A stretch of DNA of 64,000 nucleotides from Enterobacteriaceae bacterium RIT714 (GTDB lineage Bacteria; Pseudomonadota; Gammaproteobacteria; Enterobacterales; Enterobacteriaceae): NCBI GenBank assembly GCA_009668015.1, contig WJYB01000001.1, positions 372,001 through 436,000 of the forward strand. Direction: 5' to 3'. This document shows positions 25,801 to 33,603 of the stretch, piece by piece. The notes below the pieces were generated by a model that was not told the DNA's origin, searched no databases, and saw nothing but the letters and a program-made list of their open reading frames with translations. Within the stretch, counting starts at the first letter, position 1. Every line of letters begins with the position of its first letter. The position numbers were made by a program, and so were the translations under genes.

Positions 25801-26710
25801 CACCCTGTTCGTGGTCACCAATAACAGCATCAGCAACGGTGATACACCCGTAATGCCTGATACCGAAGTGCGGATGAGTATTCTTGCCCAGACGTGGCCG
25901 AATCCTTTTCAGTCGATTATTCGACCTTTCCTGACGTCGGCTTCAGAGAAAGTAGAAAACCAGGCGCTGGCGAGTAACACCAAAAATATTGACGACAATC
26001 TGGGCCAGGTTTGCCGCGATACGCTCGAAAATCGTTATCCGTTTGCCAAAGAATCGACGGAAGTCAATCCGCAGGATTTTGAGCGCTTCTTTGCGCGCGA
26101 CGGGCTGGTGGACAGCTGGTTTAAACAAAATCTGGCCAGCAAAGTGGATACCTCGCAGGCGGTGTGGCACTACAAGGGGACATCAGAAGAGGGCAATCTG
26201 GCATTCTTCCAGCAGGTGGCGCAAATCAGAAATGCCTTTTTCCGCCAGTCATCTGGAAACAACTTAGCCATGACCCCGAGTTTGTCGGTGGCCAATATGG
26301 ATCCGGCCATCGTGCAGTTGAATATGGCGATTGCGGGCAGCCAGTTCCGGTATCTGCACGGCCCTGTGGTCCCGTGGCTATTTCACTGGCCAGCCAGCGA
26401 AGGGGCTTCTGATGTGAATGTCGATGTAAAACCTGCTGCGAAGAAAGGACAATCATCATTGTCATTTACCGGTCCGTGGGCACTTTTCCACTGGATGGAT
26501 ACGGCCGTGCAGCAGCATATTTCCGACGACGGTACCTTATTACTCTCGTTTGAAATAGATAATCGCCGGGTCGATTTTACGTTATCAGGCATGGTTGTGG
26601 AGAATCAGTCTTTCTCCGAACTGTTACAAAACTTCCGCTGCCCGGAAACACTGAAAAACAAGAGATATTTACCTCATTTTAATACGAATCAGGAGGTGAT
26701 CATAAAGTGA
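22829..26710 (+). CDS. tssM: T6SS inner-membrane complex protein TssM (IcmF)
   Basis: A 1293-residue IcmF/VasK protein. Hydrophobic segments at about 19-37, 53-66, 73-93 and 112-134 precede a cytosolic NTPase-like domain with Walker A GSEGVGKTS (199-207) and an FVDTAGKYL switch region. A further transmembrane helix follows near 532-548, then the long periplasmic part that binds TssJ; the C-terminus has WPASEG...FTGPWALFHWMD. Four N-terminal hydrophobic segments instead of the usual two is notable. A run of ten A (25234-25243, Val802 and Lys803-805) is in frame; slippage by one base either way would hit a stop within about 20 codons. A similar tract is known to give two TssM length forms in Citrobacter rodentium. 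Confidence 0.96.
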   Translation: MSLNGMYFLSRLFSRQSLKFLLLMACILVVAAGIWYLGPFSGFGTTRPLASVSARILCIVVLLIWVARLNWRIPFFIPLALTASVIVWIMGPWLLAGKSYPLARSSVRLAIILIIWLIALIYASWLFVLAVVANPALLNRFRLRAAHRDDVKTEHEAIARKIRYAVGMTNKARTQWRRWWATILPGVMPETVPWYVMLGSEGVGKTSLIVTSGQDFPLPEQLSRIGRENTPTQDCECWFGNDALFVDTAGKYLSDDETAKQEWMALLKALHKYRIRDGINGAIVAVSAEEIMQGDSKGILSLATRIRSRLDELRQTLGIHFPVYVVITRMDRLRGFEPWFRSMTNEAREQVWGVTFPWGEMVHTDTSALHGRIITELDALQQRLASFIHPRQQEEYSLPDRKSMYALPLDFKLLCTGVSEFLQQAFFSSRYDETQFCASFRGIYFSSACQTADAELVNHNSVVSRWKNYFSPRSAGAAACSIEQTELAETPHARLVWGKHYFLRHLFADVIVKDAGLVSRNFREEARFRLHRLMGHCALIVLAVVLINGFIDSYSNNSRYLNVVSSSTRFLEAQVATLKKLPSDTLLPKLLSMARQLPDFGDLDPQQPPLDYRYGLYVGEAINAHSGRVYQYMLRTFLLPAVQNQATATLNSALQSEDSDRIYEALKVYLGVYGQGRAGSDWLMQSITQQWDDADKLTAWGDSDVFVSHLQSLFAHREWLAEGAKTNDALVRQARSLLGQHSLNVRLYQRIKADPLSQSLEAMTLNRMTGDSSEQILTVNDESLARDGIPGFFTKAGYQTLVKKKFLYRVTQLQHEDEWVMGTRADAAVNVLATRNGVLSLYLHEYAGYWARFLDSIQLMSLGSGSDESVSPLTSEIYVLRILASTDSPLNQLAKEVVEQTTLAARDKSLPDILEPAMITNNRLTSQAKKLNDSADYAVEKLTQREVDDHFRALREFVNGQASSTPNLPGALTPVSGSQLNQMTSMLSELYTLFVVTNNSISNGDTPVMPDTEVRMSILAQTWPNPFQSIIRPFLTSASEKVENQALASNTKNIDDNLGQVCRDTLENRYPFAKESTEVNPQDFERFFARDGLVDSWFKQNLASKVDTSQAVWHYKGTSEEGNLAFFQQVAQIRNAFFRQSSGNNLAMTPSLSVANMDPAIVQLNMAIAGSQFRYLHGPVVPWLFHWPASEGASDVNVDVKPAAKKGQSSLSFTGPWALFHWMDTAVQQHISDDGTLLLSFEIDNRRVDFTLSGMVVENQSFSELLQNFRCPETLKNKRYLPHFNTNQEVIIK

Positions 26711-26713
26711 GAA

Positions 26714-26773
26714 AATAAAGCCGCTGCACAGCGTAGCCTTTATTAATCCGCACGCACGGGATGTGCGTTGCGG
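26714..26773 (+). other. Two hairpins in the tssM-vgrG gap
   Basis: Imperfect stems lie at 26714-26744 (AATAAAG with CTTTATT, and CGCTG/CAGCG-type inner pairs) and at 26748-26773 (CCGCACGCAC with GTGCGTTGCGG, one bulge). Neither has a T run. They could act as an RNase or stability barrier between tssM and vgrG. Confidence 0.4.
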
Positions 26774-26806
26774 TATCAAAATATCAATAACGAATCGGGT
26801 ATTAAA

Positions 26807-29491
26807 ATGTCGCGAACAATTAGCCTGAGCAGTCCCGCGATGCCGTATTTGCTCGGGGAGCCTGCTTTAGTTCTGTCAAAGCTGGAAGGGGAAGAAGCCT
26901 TCTCGACGCTTTATACATGGACGATAACGGCAAGAACTCCTGCGAACCCGGCGATTCCCTGGCAGTCGGCGTCAAATATTGACATTAAGGCGCTGCTCGG
27001 CAAAGAGATGACCATCCAGATTGAGCTGGACGGGAACGGGCTTGACGGGACGCGCTATGTTGGCAAAGGGATAAGGGAAATTTCCGGTCTGGTACAGAAA
27101 GCCCGTTACGTTGGGCGGGACAGCAACCAGGCGCTGTATGAAATCATCTTGCGCCCCTGGCTTCATCTGGCGGAGTTAACGTCTGATTTTAAAATCTATC
27201 AGCAAAAAACGGTGGTGGATATTATTGACGAGGTGCTTGGTGATTATCCATACCCCGTCGAAAAAAGACTGTCGGCCACTTATCCTATTCTTGATTTCCA
27301 GGTGCAATATGGTGAAGTCGATTTTGATTTCATTGAGCGATTAATGGAAGAATGGGGCATTTACTGGTTTTTTGAACATTCGGATCATAAGCATCGCCTT
27401 ATTCTGGTGGACCATGTTGGTGCGCATCGCCGTTATTTTAGCGAGGCTTACCACATTATTCATTATGTGCCAGACGATCCAAAGGCGGATGAAGAATATA
27501 TCAGTCAGTTCCACCATCAGGAGACCATTGTTAGCGGTCGCTGGCTGACTAATGATTATGATTTTACGCGTTCGAGGGCCGATATTTCTGCTGTAGACAG
27601 CAAACCGCGTAACACTACCTATAACAATCTGGAGCTGTTCCATTGGCCCGGTGACTACGAGCAGCCATCCATCGGGGAGATGCTGGCCAGCGTGCGCATG
27701 GAAGAGCGCGGCGCAGAAGGTTCGCGAGCAACAGGCGAAGGGGAAATCCGTGGAATTGTATGCGGATGCAACTTTGTTCTGACCGGCTATCCGGTGGACA
27801 AGGCGAATCGCGAATACATGGTGCTGAGAAGCGCGCTGAACATTAGCGAGATCTCGCAGACCAGCGATGTCCCGGTGTTTAGCTATCACTGTGATTTTAC
27901 GGTGCAGCCGACCAGTAAAATTTATCGTCATCCGCTGACGATACCCCGACCGCGTACGCGTGGACCGCAAACGGCCATTATTGTTGGGCCGCCGGGTGAG
28001 GATATCTGGACTGACGAATATGGGCGCGTAAAGGTTCGCTTTGTCTGGGACCGTTATGGACAAAACCGCGAGTCCGATTCCTGCTGGCTGCGCGTGAGCC
28101 AGTCGTGGGCCGGGAATAACTTCGGTGGGATCTACATACCTCGTGTGGGCCATGAAGTGATCGTCGATTTTATCAATGGCGATCCCGATCGTCCGTTGAT
28201 CATCGGCAGTTTGTACAACAACGTCACCATGCCGCCGTGGGATCTCCCCGCAAACCGGACCCAAAGTGGTTTGATCAGCCGGACCGTTGGCGGTGGACGT
28301 ACCAACTACAATGGTCTTCGTTTTGAAGATAAACCGGGCCAGGAGCTCTACTGGGAGCAGGCCGAGCGCAATATGGATCGCGTCACTAAAAATGATGAGA
28401 CCCAGACCATTGGCGCACACTCGGCAGTAACGATCGGTGCCAGCCGTACGATGAATGTCGGCACTGACTACAGTAAAGTCGTCATGGGCGGCTACAGCAA
28501 AATGGTCGGTCTGACCTACGGTCTTCAGGTTGGATTGTCGCGCGGCGTGATGGTCGGGCTGGCTAACTCCCTGGATGTTGGGGGCATGAACGCCACCAAT
28601 GTCGGCGGTGCAAACCTGATTAACGTTGGCGGATACCATGCTCAATCCGTTGGCGGTGCCTGGCAGCTGGCTGCCGGGGGCGCGGCGACGATGGTCGCAG
28701 GTGGCGCGATCTCGCTGAGTGCCGGGGGCGAACTGACCCTGAGTGCGCCAACCATCAAGTTAGTGGGTTCCTGTAAAGTTGTCATTCAGGGGGGCGTTGT
28801 CGAGCTCAACCCTGGAGATGGCTGCGGCGGTGGCGGCGGTGGCGGTGGCGGTCTGGGGGCGTTGAGCAGCCTGGCCGGACTGATACCGGTATTTGGATTG
28901 ATCTGTTTACCTATCCCATTACCGCCTCTGCCACCTGGCCCGCCGCCTCCGACGCCACTTCCGACGGACAGCCCATCGCCAACGCCAACGGAGAGCCCGA
29001 CGCCGACGCCGACGGAGAGCCCGACGCCAACGCCGACGGAAAGCCCGACGCCAACGCCGACGGAGAGCCCGACGCCAACGCCGACGGAAAGCCCGACGCC
29101 AACGCCGACGGAGAGCCCGACGCCAACGCCGACGGAGAGCCCGACGCCAACGCCGACGGAGAGCCCGACGCCAACGCCGACGGAGAGCCCGACGCCAACG
29201 CCGACGGAGAGCCCGACGCCAACGCCGACGGAAAGTCCGACGCCAACGCCGACGGAAAGTCCGACGCCAACGCCGACGGAAAGTCCGACGCCAACGCCGA
29301 CGGAAAGTCCGACGCCAACGCCGACGGAAAGTCCGACGCCAACGCCGACGGAGAGTCCGACGCCAACGCCGACGGAGAGTCCGACGCCGACGCCGACGGA
29401 GAGCCCGACGCCGACGCCGACGGAGAGCCCGACGCCGACGCCAACGCCTCAGCCGACTGAGGGGCCGCCATCTATGTGGCGCAGGAAGTGA
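26807..29491 (+). CDS. vgrG: T6SS spike protein VgrG with mucin-like repeat tail
   Basis: An 894-residue VgrG, started at ATG 26807 ([19 protein letters not shown]). The gp27-like hub occupies about 1-370, the gp5 OB-fold about 385-480 with [14 protein letters not shown] and [20 protein letters not shown], and the spike helix about 530-670 with VGG repeats. Then come a glycine run (about 675-685), a hydrophobic Pro-rich segment ([20 protein letters not shown]), and 20 tandem 8-residue units of TESPTPTP type at 720-879, ending GPPSMWRRK. No enzymatic effector domain is recognised. The tail is unlike usual VgrG extensions; its Thr/Ser/Pro content is that of mucin-like O-glycosylated proteins. 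It is followed by a PAAR gene that should sharpen the tip. How a tail this long fits with PAAR at the tip is unclear; it may hang outside the spike or recruit cargo. Confidence 0.95.
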   Translation: MSRTISLSSPAMPYLLGEPALVLSKLEGEEAFSTLYTWTITARTPANPAIPWQSASNIDIKALLGKEMTIQIELDGNGLDGTRYVGKGIREISGLVQKARYVGRDSNQALYEIILRPWLHLAELTSDFKIYQQKTVVDIIDEVLGDYPYPVEKRLSATYPILDFQVQYGEVDFDFIERLMEEWGIYWFFEHSDHKHRLILVDHVGAHRRYFSEAYHIIHYVPDDPKADEEYISQFHHQETIVSGRWLTNDYDFTRSRADISAVDSKPRNTTYNNLELFHWPGDYEQPSIGEMLASVRMEERGAEGSRATGEGEIRGIVCGCNFVLTGYPVDKANREYMVLRSALNISEISQTSDVPVFSYHCDFTVQPTSKIYRHPLTIPRPRTRGPQTAIIVGPPGEDIWTDEYGRVKVRFVWDRYGQNRESDSCWLRVSQSWAGNNFGGIYIPRVGHEVIVDFINGDPDRPLIIGSLYNNVTMPPWDLPANRTQSGLISRTVGGGRTNYNGLRFEDKPGQELYWEQAERNMDRVTKNDETQTIGAHSAVTIGASRTMNVGTDYSKVVMGGYSKMVGLTYGLQVGLSRGVMVGLANSLDVGGMNATNVGGANLINVGGYHAQSVGGAWQLAAGGAATMVAGGAISLSAGGELTLSAPTIKLVGSCKVVIQGGVVELNPGDGCGGGGGGGGGLGALSSLAGLIPVFGLICLPIPLPPLPPGPPPPTPLPTDSPSPTPTESPTPTPTESPTPTPTESPTPTPTESPTPTPTESPTPTPTESPTPTPTESPTPTPTESPTPTPTESPTPTPTESPTPTPTESPTPTPTESPTPTPTESPTPTPTESPTPTPTESPTPTPTESPTPTPTESPTPTPTESPTPTPTESPTPTPTPQPTEGPPSMWRRK
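28964..29443 (+). repeat. Tandem 24-bp repeat array in vgrG (20 units)
   Basis: Twenty in-frame 24-base units: the first encodes TDSPSPTP and the next 19 encode TESPTPTP without amino-acid change. Synonymous variants are clustered rather than scattered: units 11-15 all use GAA-AGT for Glu-Ser, units 16-17 use GAG-AGT, the others mainly GAG-AGC with GAA-AGC at units 3 and 5. That pattern fits recent unit duplication by slippage or recombination, with protein-level selection keeping the sequence constant. Unit number probably varies among strains. Confidence 0.97.
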
Positions 29492-29569
29492 GATTCAACG
29501 GGAGGCTGACGGTGCTCATCACCGATCAGCCGACTGAGATTCTCTATCCTGAGAAAAGGTAACAACGTC

Positions 29570-29595
29570 CTCGCCAGGTCTCCTGGCGAGTTTTA
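29570..29595 (+). terminator. Hairpin after vgrG
   Basis: A 9-base-pair stem CTCGCCAGG (29570-29578) / CCTGGCGAG (29582-29590) with a 3-base loop and TTTT following. An intrinsic terminator, or partial terminator, between vgrG and the PAAR gene. Confidence 0.75.
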
Positions 29596-29619
29596 ACGTC
29601 ATGATCAGAAGGAAAAAAT

Positions 29620-29880
29620 ATGCAAAATGCAGCGCGAATCGGGGATGCCATCAGCCACGGCGGGGCAGTCACCAGCGGTTCAGGGAATGTGACCATCAAT
29701 AACCAGCCGGCCGCTATGCAGGGGGCCAGTGCAGTAAGTTGCTCTATCCATGGCGGTAGCTCGGTCGCTTCCGGGTCCGGATCGGTATTTATTAACAATT
29801 GCCCGGCAGCAAGACTCGGGGATGCCACCGGGTGTGGAGCCTCGATCAGCAGTGGCTCAGGTAATGTGTTGATAGGTTAA
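29620..29880 (+). CDS. PAAR-domain spike-tip protein
   Basis: An 86-residue stand-alone PAAR protein: AARIGDAISHGGAVTSGSGN at the start, VTINNQPAA, a central CSIHGG metal-site region, and ARLGDATGCGASISSGSGNV at the end. PAAR proteins form a small metal-bound cone that caps the VgrG trimer and can carry effectors. No N- or C-terminal effector extension is present. It follows vgrG by 128 bases with a good upstream AAGGAAA site. The glycine- and serine-rich composition and two GDA..G..SGSGN half-repeats are typical. Confidence 0.95.
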   Translation: MQNAARIGDAISHGGAVTSGSGNVTINNQPAAMQGASAVSCSIHGGSSVASGSGSVFINNCPAARLGDATGCGASISSGSGNVLIG

Positions 29881-29885
29881 TCCAT

Positions 29886-30686
29886 ATGATTTATCTGACC
29901 CTGTACTGGCCTGAGCGTCAGCAGCAGTGGGCGCTGGAAGCAAAAATTCTAAACCGTTTTTGTGCTGTAGACGGCCACTTTATGGCCTGCCAGAAAGCGG
30001 TGATGGACGATGATACCGTGACGTTTCTTTTGCATAACGGGAGCGTGGAGATCGTGAGCTACCTCGTCACGCTCCCGTGTTATGTCGACGGAAAGGCCCT
30101 GCAATATGGAGAGCGTTGCCAGGCTGAAGTGGGCACGCTGATTCAGATCGCGCGATACGCCATCGTCATTGAAAACGAATTAAGTGATGAAACGTTGATT
30201 CAGACGCTGGGTTTTTCTGCGGACAGTGGCAAAGGCGCACCGTTACCCGAGCTTGAAGATATCCTGCATAACAGCATGTTGCACGTTGCTCCGGAGCGGG
30301 AAGAGGAGCAGAACGATATTCTCAAAGCGCTGGAAAAGGAGTTCCGACAAGCGCTGATTTGGGGCGTTCAGACGCCGCAAAGTCAGAAGCCAATACCCGT
30401 ACGGGAGACACGGTTTGCTGAGCGGATGTTCGATTTTGAGTTGATTCAGGCGCAGGTGAAATCGGCTACCGTGACACAGTGTATTTTCGAAACACCGTCG
30501 CTTATTCATAAGGTGTTTGAAGAACATGAAATTCGTGACGATGACACTTTCTTCCAGAACGACAAGGAACGCTATGACGTGTTGCGGATCCTCGCCCCGG
30601 AAGAAATTCACTATGACAATAAAAAAAGGCTTCCGGACCTGCTGGTACAGGAGATGTATCAGGCCGATCTGGATACACAATTTTAA
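29886..30686 (+). CDS. TagK-like T6SS accessory protein
   Basis: A 266-residue cytosolic protein without signal or membrane helix. The N-terminal half has a beta-rich pattern (LPCYVDGKALQYGERCQAEV, LIQIARYAIVIE) resembling an FHA-type fold as described for T6SS-linked FHA and TagK proteins. The C-terminal half is helical (NDILKALEKEFRQALIWG, FAERMFDFELIQAQVKS). It starts five bases after the PAAR gene and precedes tagJ by 20 bases, a place where TagK-type genes are found. The name is from general resemblance and position; no catalytic residues are recognised, and its job (possibly assembly or regulation) is unknown. Confidence 0.55.
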   Translation: MIYLTLYWPERQQQWALEAKILNRFCAVDGHFMACQKAVMDDDTVTFLLHNGSVEIVSYLVTLPCYVDGKALQYGERCQAEVGTLIQIARYAIVIENELSDETLIQTLGFSADSGKGAPLPELEDILHNSMLHVAPEREEEQNDILKALEKEFRQALIWGVQTPQSQKPIPVRETRFAERMFDFELIQAQVKSATVTQCIFETPSLIHKVFEEHEIRDDDTFFQNDKERYDVLRILAPEEIHYDNKKRLPDLLVQEMYQADLDTQF

Positions 30687-30706
30687 ATTATTCATACGGA
30701 TAAAAA

Positions 30707-31522
30707 ATGCTAACCACAAACCGATTAAGAGAATTACTGAGCGCGTATACATGGGATGAACTGCAGGATATGTTCTCCCATAAGCTGAAAAAACGTCCTG
30801 CCGATCGGGATGCCAGGGGGATGCTCGCGACCCTGTGGTGTGTAGAAGGAAAATGGGATAAGGCTCTGATTCAGGCCGATATTCTGCGGACGACCGATGA
30901 GGGGGAAAGCCGGGACGGTGAGCTGCTCAAAAACCTGATTTTAAGTGAAATGGTCCGTGAAAAAGTGCTGGCGGGCGAACGGGTGGTCAGTACGCTGGAT
31001 GGTGCCTCAGTTGAGTGGATGGATCGTCTCCAGCAGGCTAATACCGCCGCAGCCAAAGGAGACGAAAAGGAGGCAGATCGCCTTCGCGGTGAGGCCTTTG
31101 ACCTCGCCAGTATCACTCCGGGAGAAGGGGAGAAAGCAGGGAAGTTCAACTGGATTGCAGACGGCGATGGTCGCCTGGGCCCGGTCTGTGAATTTATTTG
31201 TGCTGGCGGCTACCGCTGGGTGCCTTTTGAACAGATTCAGTCACTCAAGACGCGGGCGCCTGCCAATTTGACCGATTTGCTGTGGCTTCCGGCGGTCATC
31301 ACGGTTGCGCAACGTAGCTGGCATGGTTATTTGCCCGCTCGTTATCCCGTCATTGAAAACGCGACTCTTGCCTGCAAACTGGGGGATGAAACGCACTGGA
31401 ACCCGCAAACAGAACTTCTGACCACAGGCAGTGGGCGAAAAATGTGGATCACGGATACTCAGGATTTTTCAGTAATGGAGATGGGGGAACTGGAATTCTC
31501 CGGTGGTGTTGAGCATGGCTGA
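30707..31522 (+). CDS. tagJ: T6SS accessory protein TagJ (ImpE family)
   Basis: A 271-residue protein of the ImpE/SciE family. The N-terminal third is a TPR-like helical region (ARGMLATLWCVEGKWDKALIQ, then GELLKNLILSEMVREKVLAG). The C-terminal half has the family's FICAGGYRWVPFEQIQSL, LTDLLWLPAVI and YPVIENATLACKLGDET. TagJ proteins bind the TssB helix and help link the sheath with ClpV. The start of tssE lies inside its last codons (8-base overlap), so the two are coupled. Confidence 0.9.
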   Translation: MLTTNRLRELLSAYTWDELQDMFSHKLKKRPADRDARGMLATLWCVEGKWDKALIQADILRTTDEGESRDGELLKNLILSEMVREKVLAGERVVSTLDGASVEWMDRLQQANTAAAKGDEKEADRLRGEAFDLASITPGEGEKAGKFNWIADGDGRLGPVCEFICAGGYRWVPFEQIQSLKTRAPANLTDLLWLPAVITVAQRSWHGYLPARYPVIENATLACKLGDETHWNPQTELLTTGSGRKMWITDTQDFSVMEMGELEFSGGVEHG

Positions 31523-32009
31523 AAAGCAGCAGTTTTTGCCGACGCTTCTGGATCGTTTGTTGGACGATGAACCTAAAAAGCGGCACGAAAGCATAGAAGC
31601 GTCATTTTACGACGCTCGAACGCTGCGGCGAATGGTGCAGCGGGATCTCATTGAATTACTTAACTGCGTCAATATCGAACGTGAACTCTGCCCTGTCAAA
31701 CACAGCGATATTGCCCAGTCGGTGATGAATTATGGTATCTCGCCCGTGTCAGGTTCTCCTGTCAACAGACATAACTGGCGCGAGCTGGAACAAAGTGTTC
31801 GCGATGCGATTCTGCGCTTTGAGCCACGCATTATCCCGCAATCGCTGATTGTTCGCGATTTAAACAATGAGAAAGGCCAGCCCTACAAAAACGGAAAGAT
31901 GCTGTTTGAAATTCGCGGCCTGATTTACTGGAAACCTTATCCCCTTGATCTTTGCATGTCAGGTGCCTATGACAGGGAGCGAGAGGGTATTGAAGTGACG
32001 CCTGTCTGA
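31515..32009 (+). CDS. tssE: T6SS baseplate protein TssE (gp25-like)
   Basis: A 164-residue protein from ATG 31515 (MAEKQQFLPTLLDRLLDDEP), overlapping tagJ by 8 bases; an upstream GTG at 31503 is in frame but lies deeper in tagJ. It shows the gp25/lysozyme-like baseplate pattern: LRRMVQRDLIELLNC, SVMNYGISPVSG, and the EPR core motif in RFEPRIIPQSL, followed by FEIRGLIYWKP. TssE nucleates sheath polymerisation on the TssF/TssG/TssK baseplate. It completes the 13 core components of the island. Confidence 0.93.
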   Translation: MAEKQQFLPTLLDRLLDDEPKKRHESIEASFYDARTLRRMVQRDLIELLNCVNIERELCPVKHSDIAQSVMNYGISPVSGSPVNRHNWRELEQSVRDAILRFEPRIIPQSLIVRDLNNEKGQPYKNGKMLFEIRGLIYWKPYPLDLCMSGAYDREREGIEVTPV

Positions 32010-32029
32010 AAGAATATGTGAGAATGCAC

Positions 32030-32710
32030 ATGGATGTTTTATATATCGGTAGTGGCCTGTCGGCATTACAGGCTAAAGATGAAAAGTATCACGGCCATAT
32101 TAAAGTTTGCCTGAACAATGCATGGCGCATTTATGAAGGCGGTGAGTTTGATTACTGGATCCACCCTGGTGATTTCCCTTATGAAAATTACCCCAGCAAT
32201 GTTCACTTTCGTAGCGAAATTAATCACGCCCTCTATTCCCAGGCCCTTCACCAGGCTGCGGACAGGTTAGGATTTAGTGGTCTGGAAGGTTTTGAACTGG
32301 AAACACAGATTGGCTATACCTCGTTCTTTCAGGGGTTATACTGGATCATGCTCACACTGGCCCCGCAGCGAATCGGATTGCTGGGATTTGATCATGACTA
32401 CAATCCGGATAAAACGAAAAAATGGAGAGAGGAGGGCATGCCGCAAATTTGTAATAACTTTCTGAATAAAAGAGAAGGCAGTATGAATGAGTGGGCAAAT
32501 GATTATTTCAAGGAGTATGAACAGGATGCCTTTTATGGGCATGGCACTCCCGACCCATTACGCTTTAATGACGACTATATTGAACAGTACATGCAGCTGG
32601 CACTGAAAAACTCGCAATTACTCGGCGTCGAACTGGTTAATTACTCGCAGCGATTCTCGCCTTATAACGTTTTCCCGCGAGCGGATGCGTTGAGTGGGAA
32701 AGATAAATAG
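32030..32710 (+). CDS. Putative Rossmann-fold glycosyltransferase (MAF/GT42-like), last gene of T6SS arm
   Basis: About 226 residues from ATG 32030; in-frame GTG 32018 and ATG 32024 would add four or two residues. A first beta-strand with a small-residue turn (VLYIGSGLSALQ) is followed by KVCLNNAW, FDYWIHPGDFP, then GYTSFFQGLYWIMLTLAPQR and IGLLGFDHDY. The order 'GSG.S', 'N.AW', 'DYW', 'GYTS..' and 'LLGFD' resembles the nucleotide-sugar-binding core of MAF/DUF115 and GT42 sialyltransferase-type enzymes. No signal or membrane helix. It begins 20 bases after tssE on the same strand and closes the island before azoR. The enzyme class is inferred from pattern; donor and acceptor are unknown. Confidence 0.5.
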   Translation: MDVLYIGSGLSALQAKDEKYHGHIKVCLNNAWRIYEGGEFDYWIHPGDFPYENYPSNVHFRSEINHALYSQALHQAADRLGFSGLEGFELETQIGYTSFFQGLYWIMLTLAPQRIGLLGFDHDYNPDKTKKWREEGMPQICNNFLNKREGSMNEWANDYFKEYEQDAFYGHGTPDPLRFNDDYIEQYMQLALKNSQLLGVELVNYSQRFSPYNVFPRADALSGKDK

Positions 32711-32764
32711 CGATAAGGGACGGGAAAAATTCAACGAACAGGCAAATCCAGATGTGAATAATCT

Positions 32765-32788
32765 CCCTCCCACCGGGCGGTGAGAGGG
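32765..32788 (-). terminator. Hairpin between the T6SS arm and azoR
   Basis: An 11-base stem CCCTCCCACCG (32765-32775) / CGGTGAGAGGG (32778-32788) with one mismatch and a 2-base turn. It lies between two convergent genes and may serve both. The T run is weak on each side (GATTATT on the minus strand). Confidence 0.5.
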
Positions 32789-32795
32789 ATAAATC

Positions 32796-33548
<753 letters not shown>

Positions 33549-33603
33549 CTATAGCAATCATTCAAGTGAGATTTAGCCAGGCAGAGCACTGCCCCCTAAC
33601 ACG

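Noticed and set aside
27341-28645. A 434-codon antisense open frame inside vgrG.
   Set aside because: Composition is that of a shadow frame; the sense frame has clear VgrG domains.
28964-29443. Regular short repeats considered as a CRISPR array.
   Set aside because: The units are directly tandem without spacers, in frame and coding; no cas genes are near.
28911-29471. A 186-codon open frame antisense to the vgrG repeat (Ala/Ser/Pro-rich product).
   Set aside because: It is a by-product of the 24-base repeat, which has no stop in this frame; it has no ribosome binding site and lies wholly inside vgrG.
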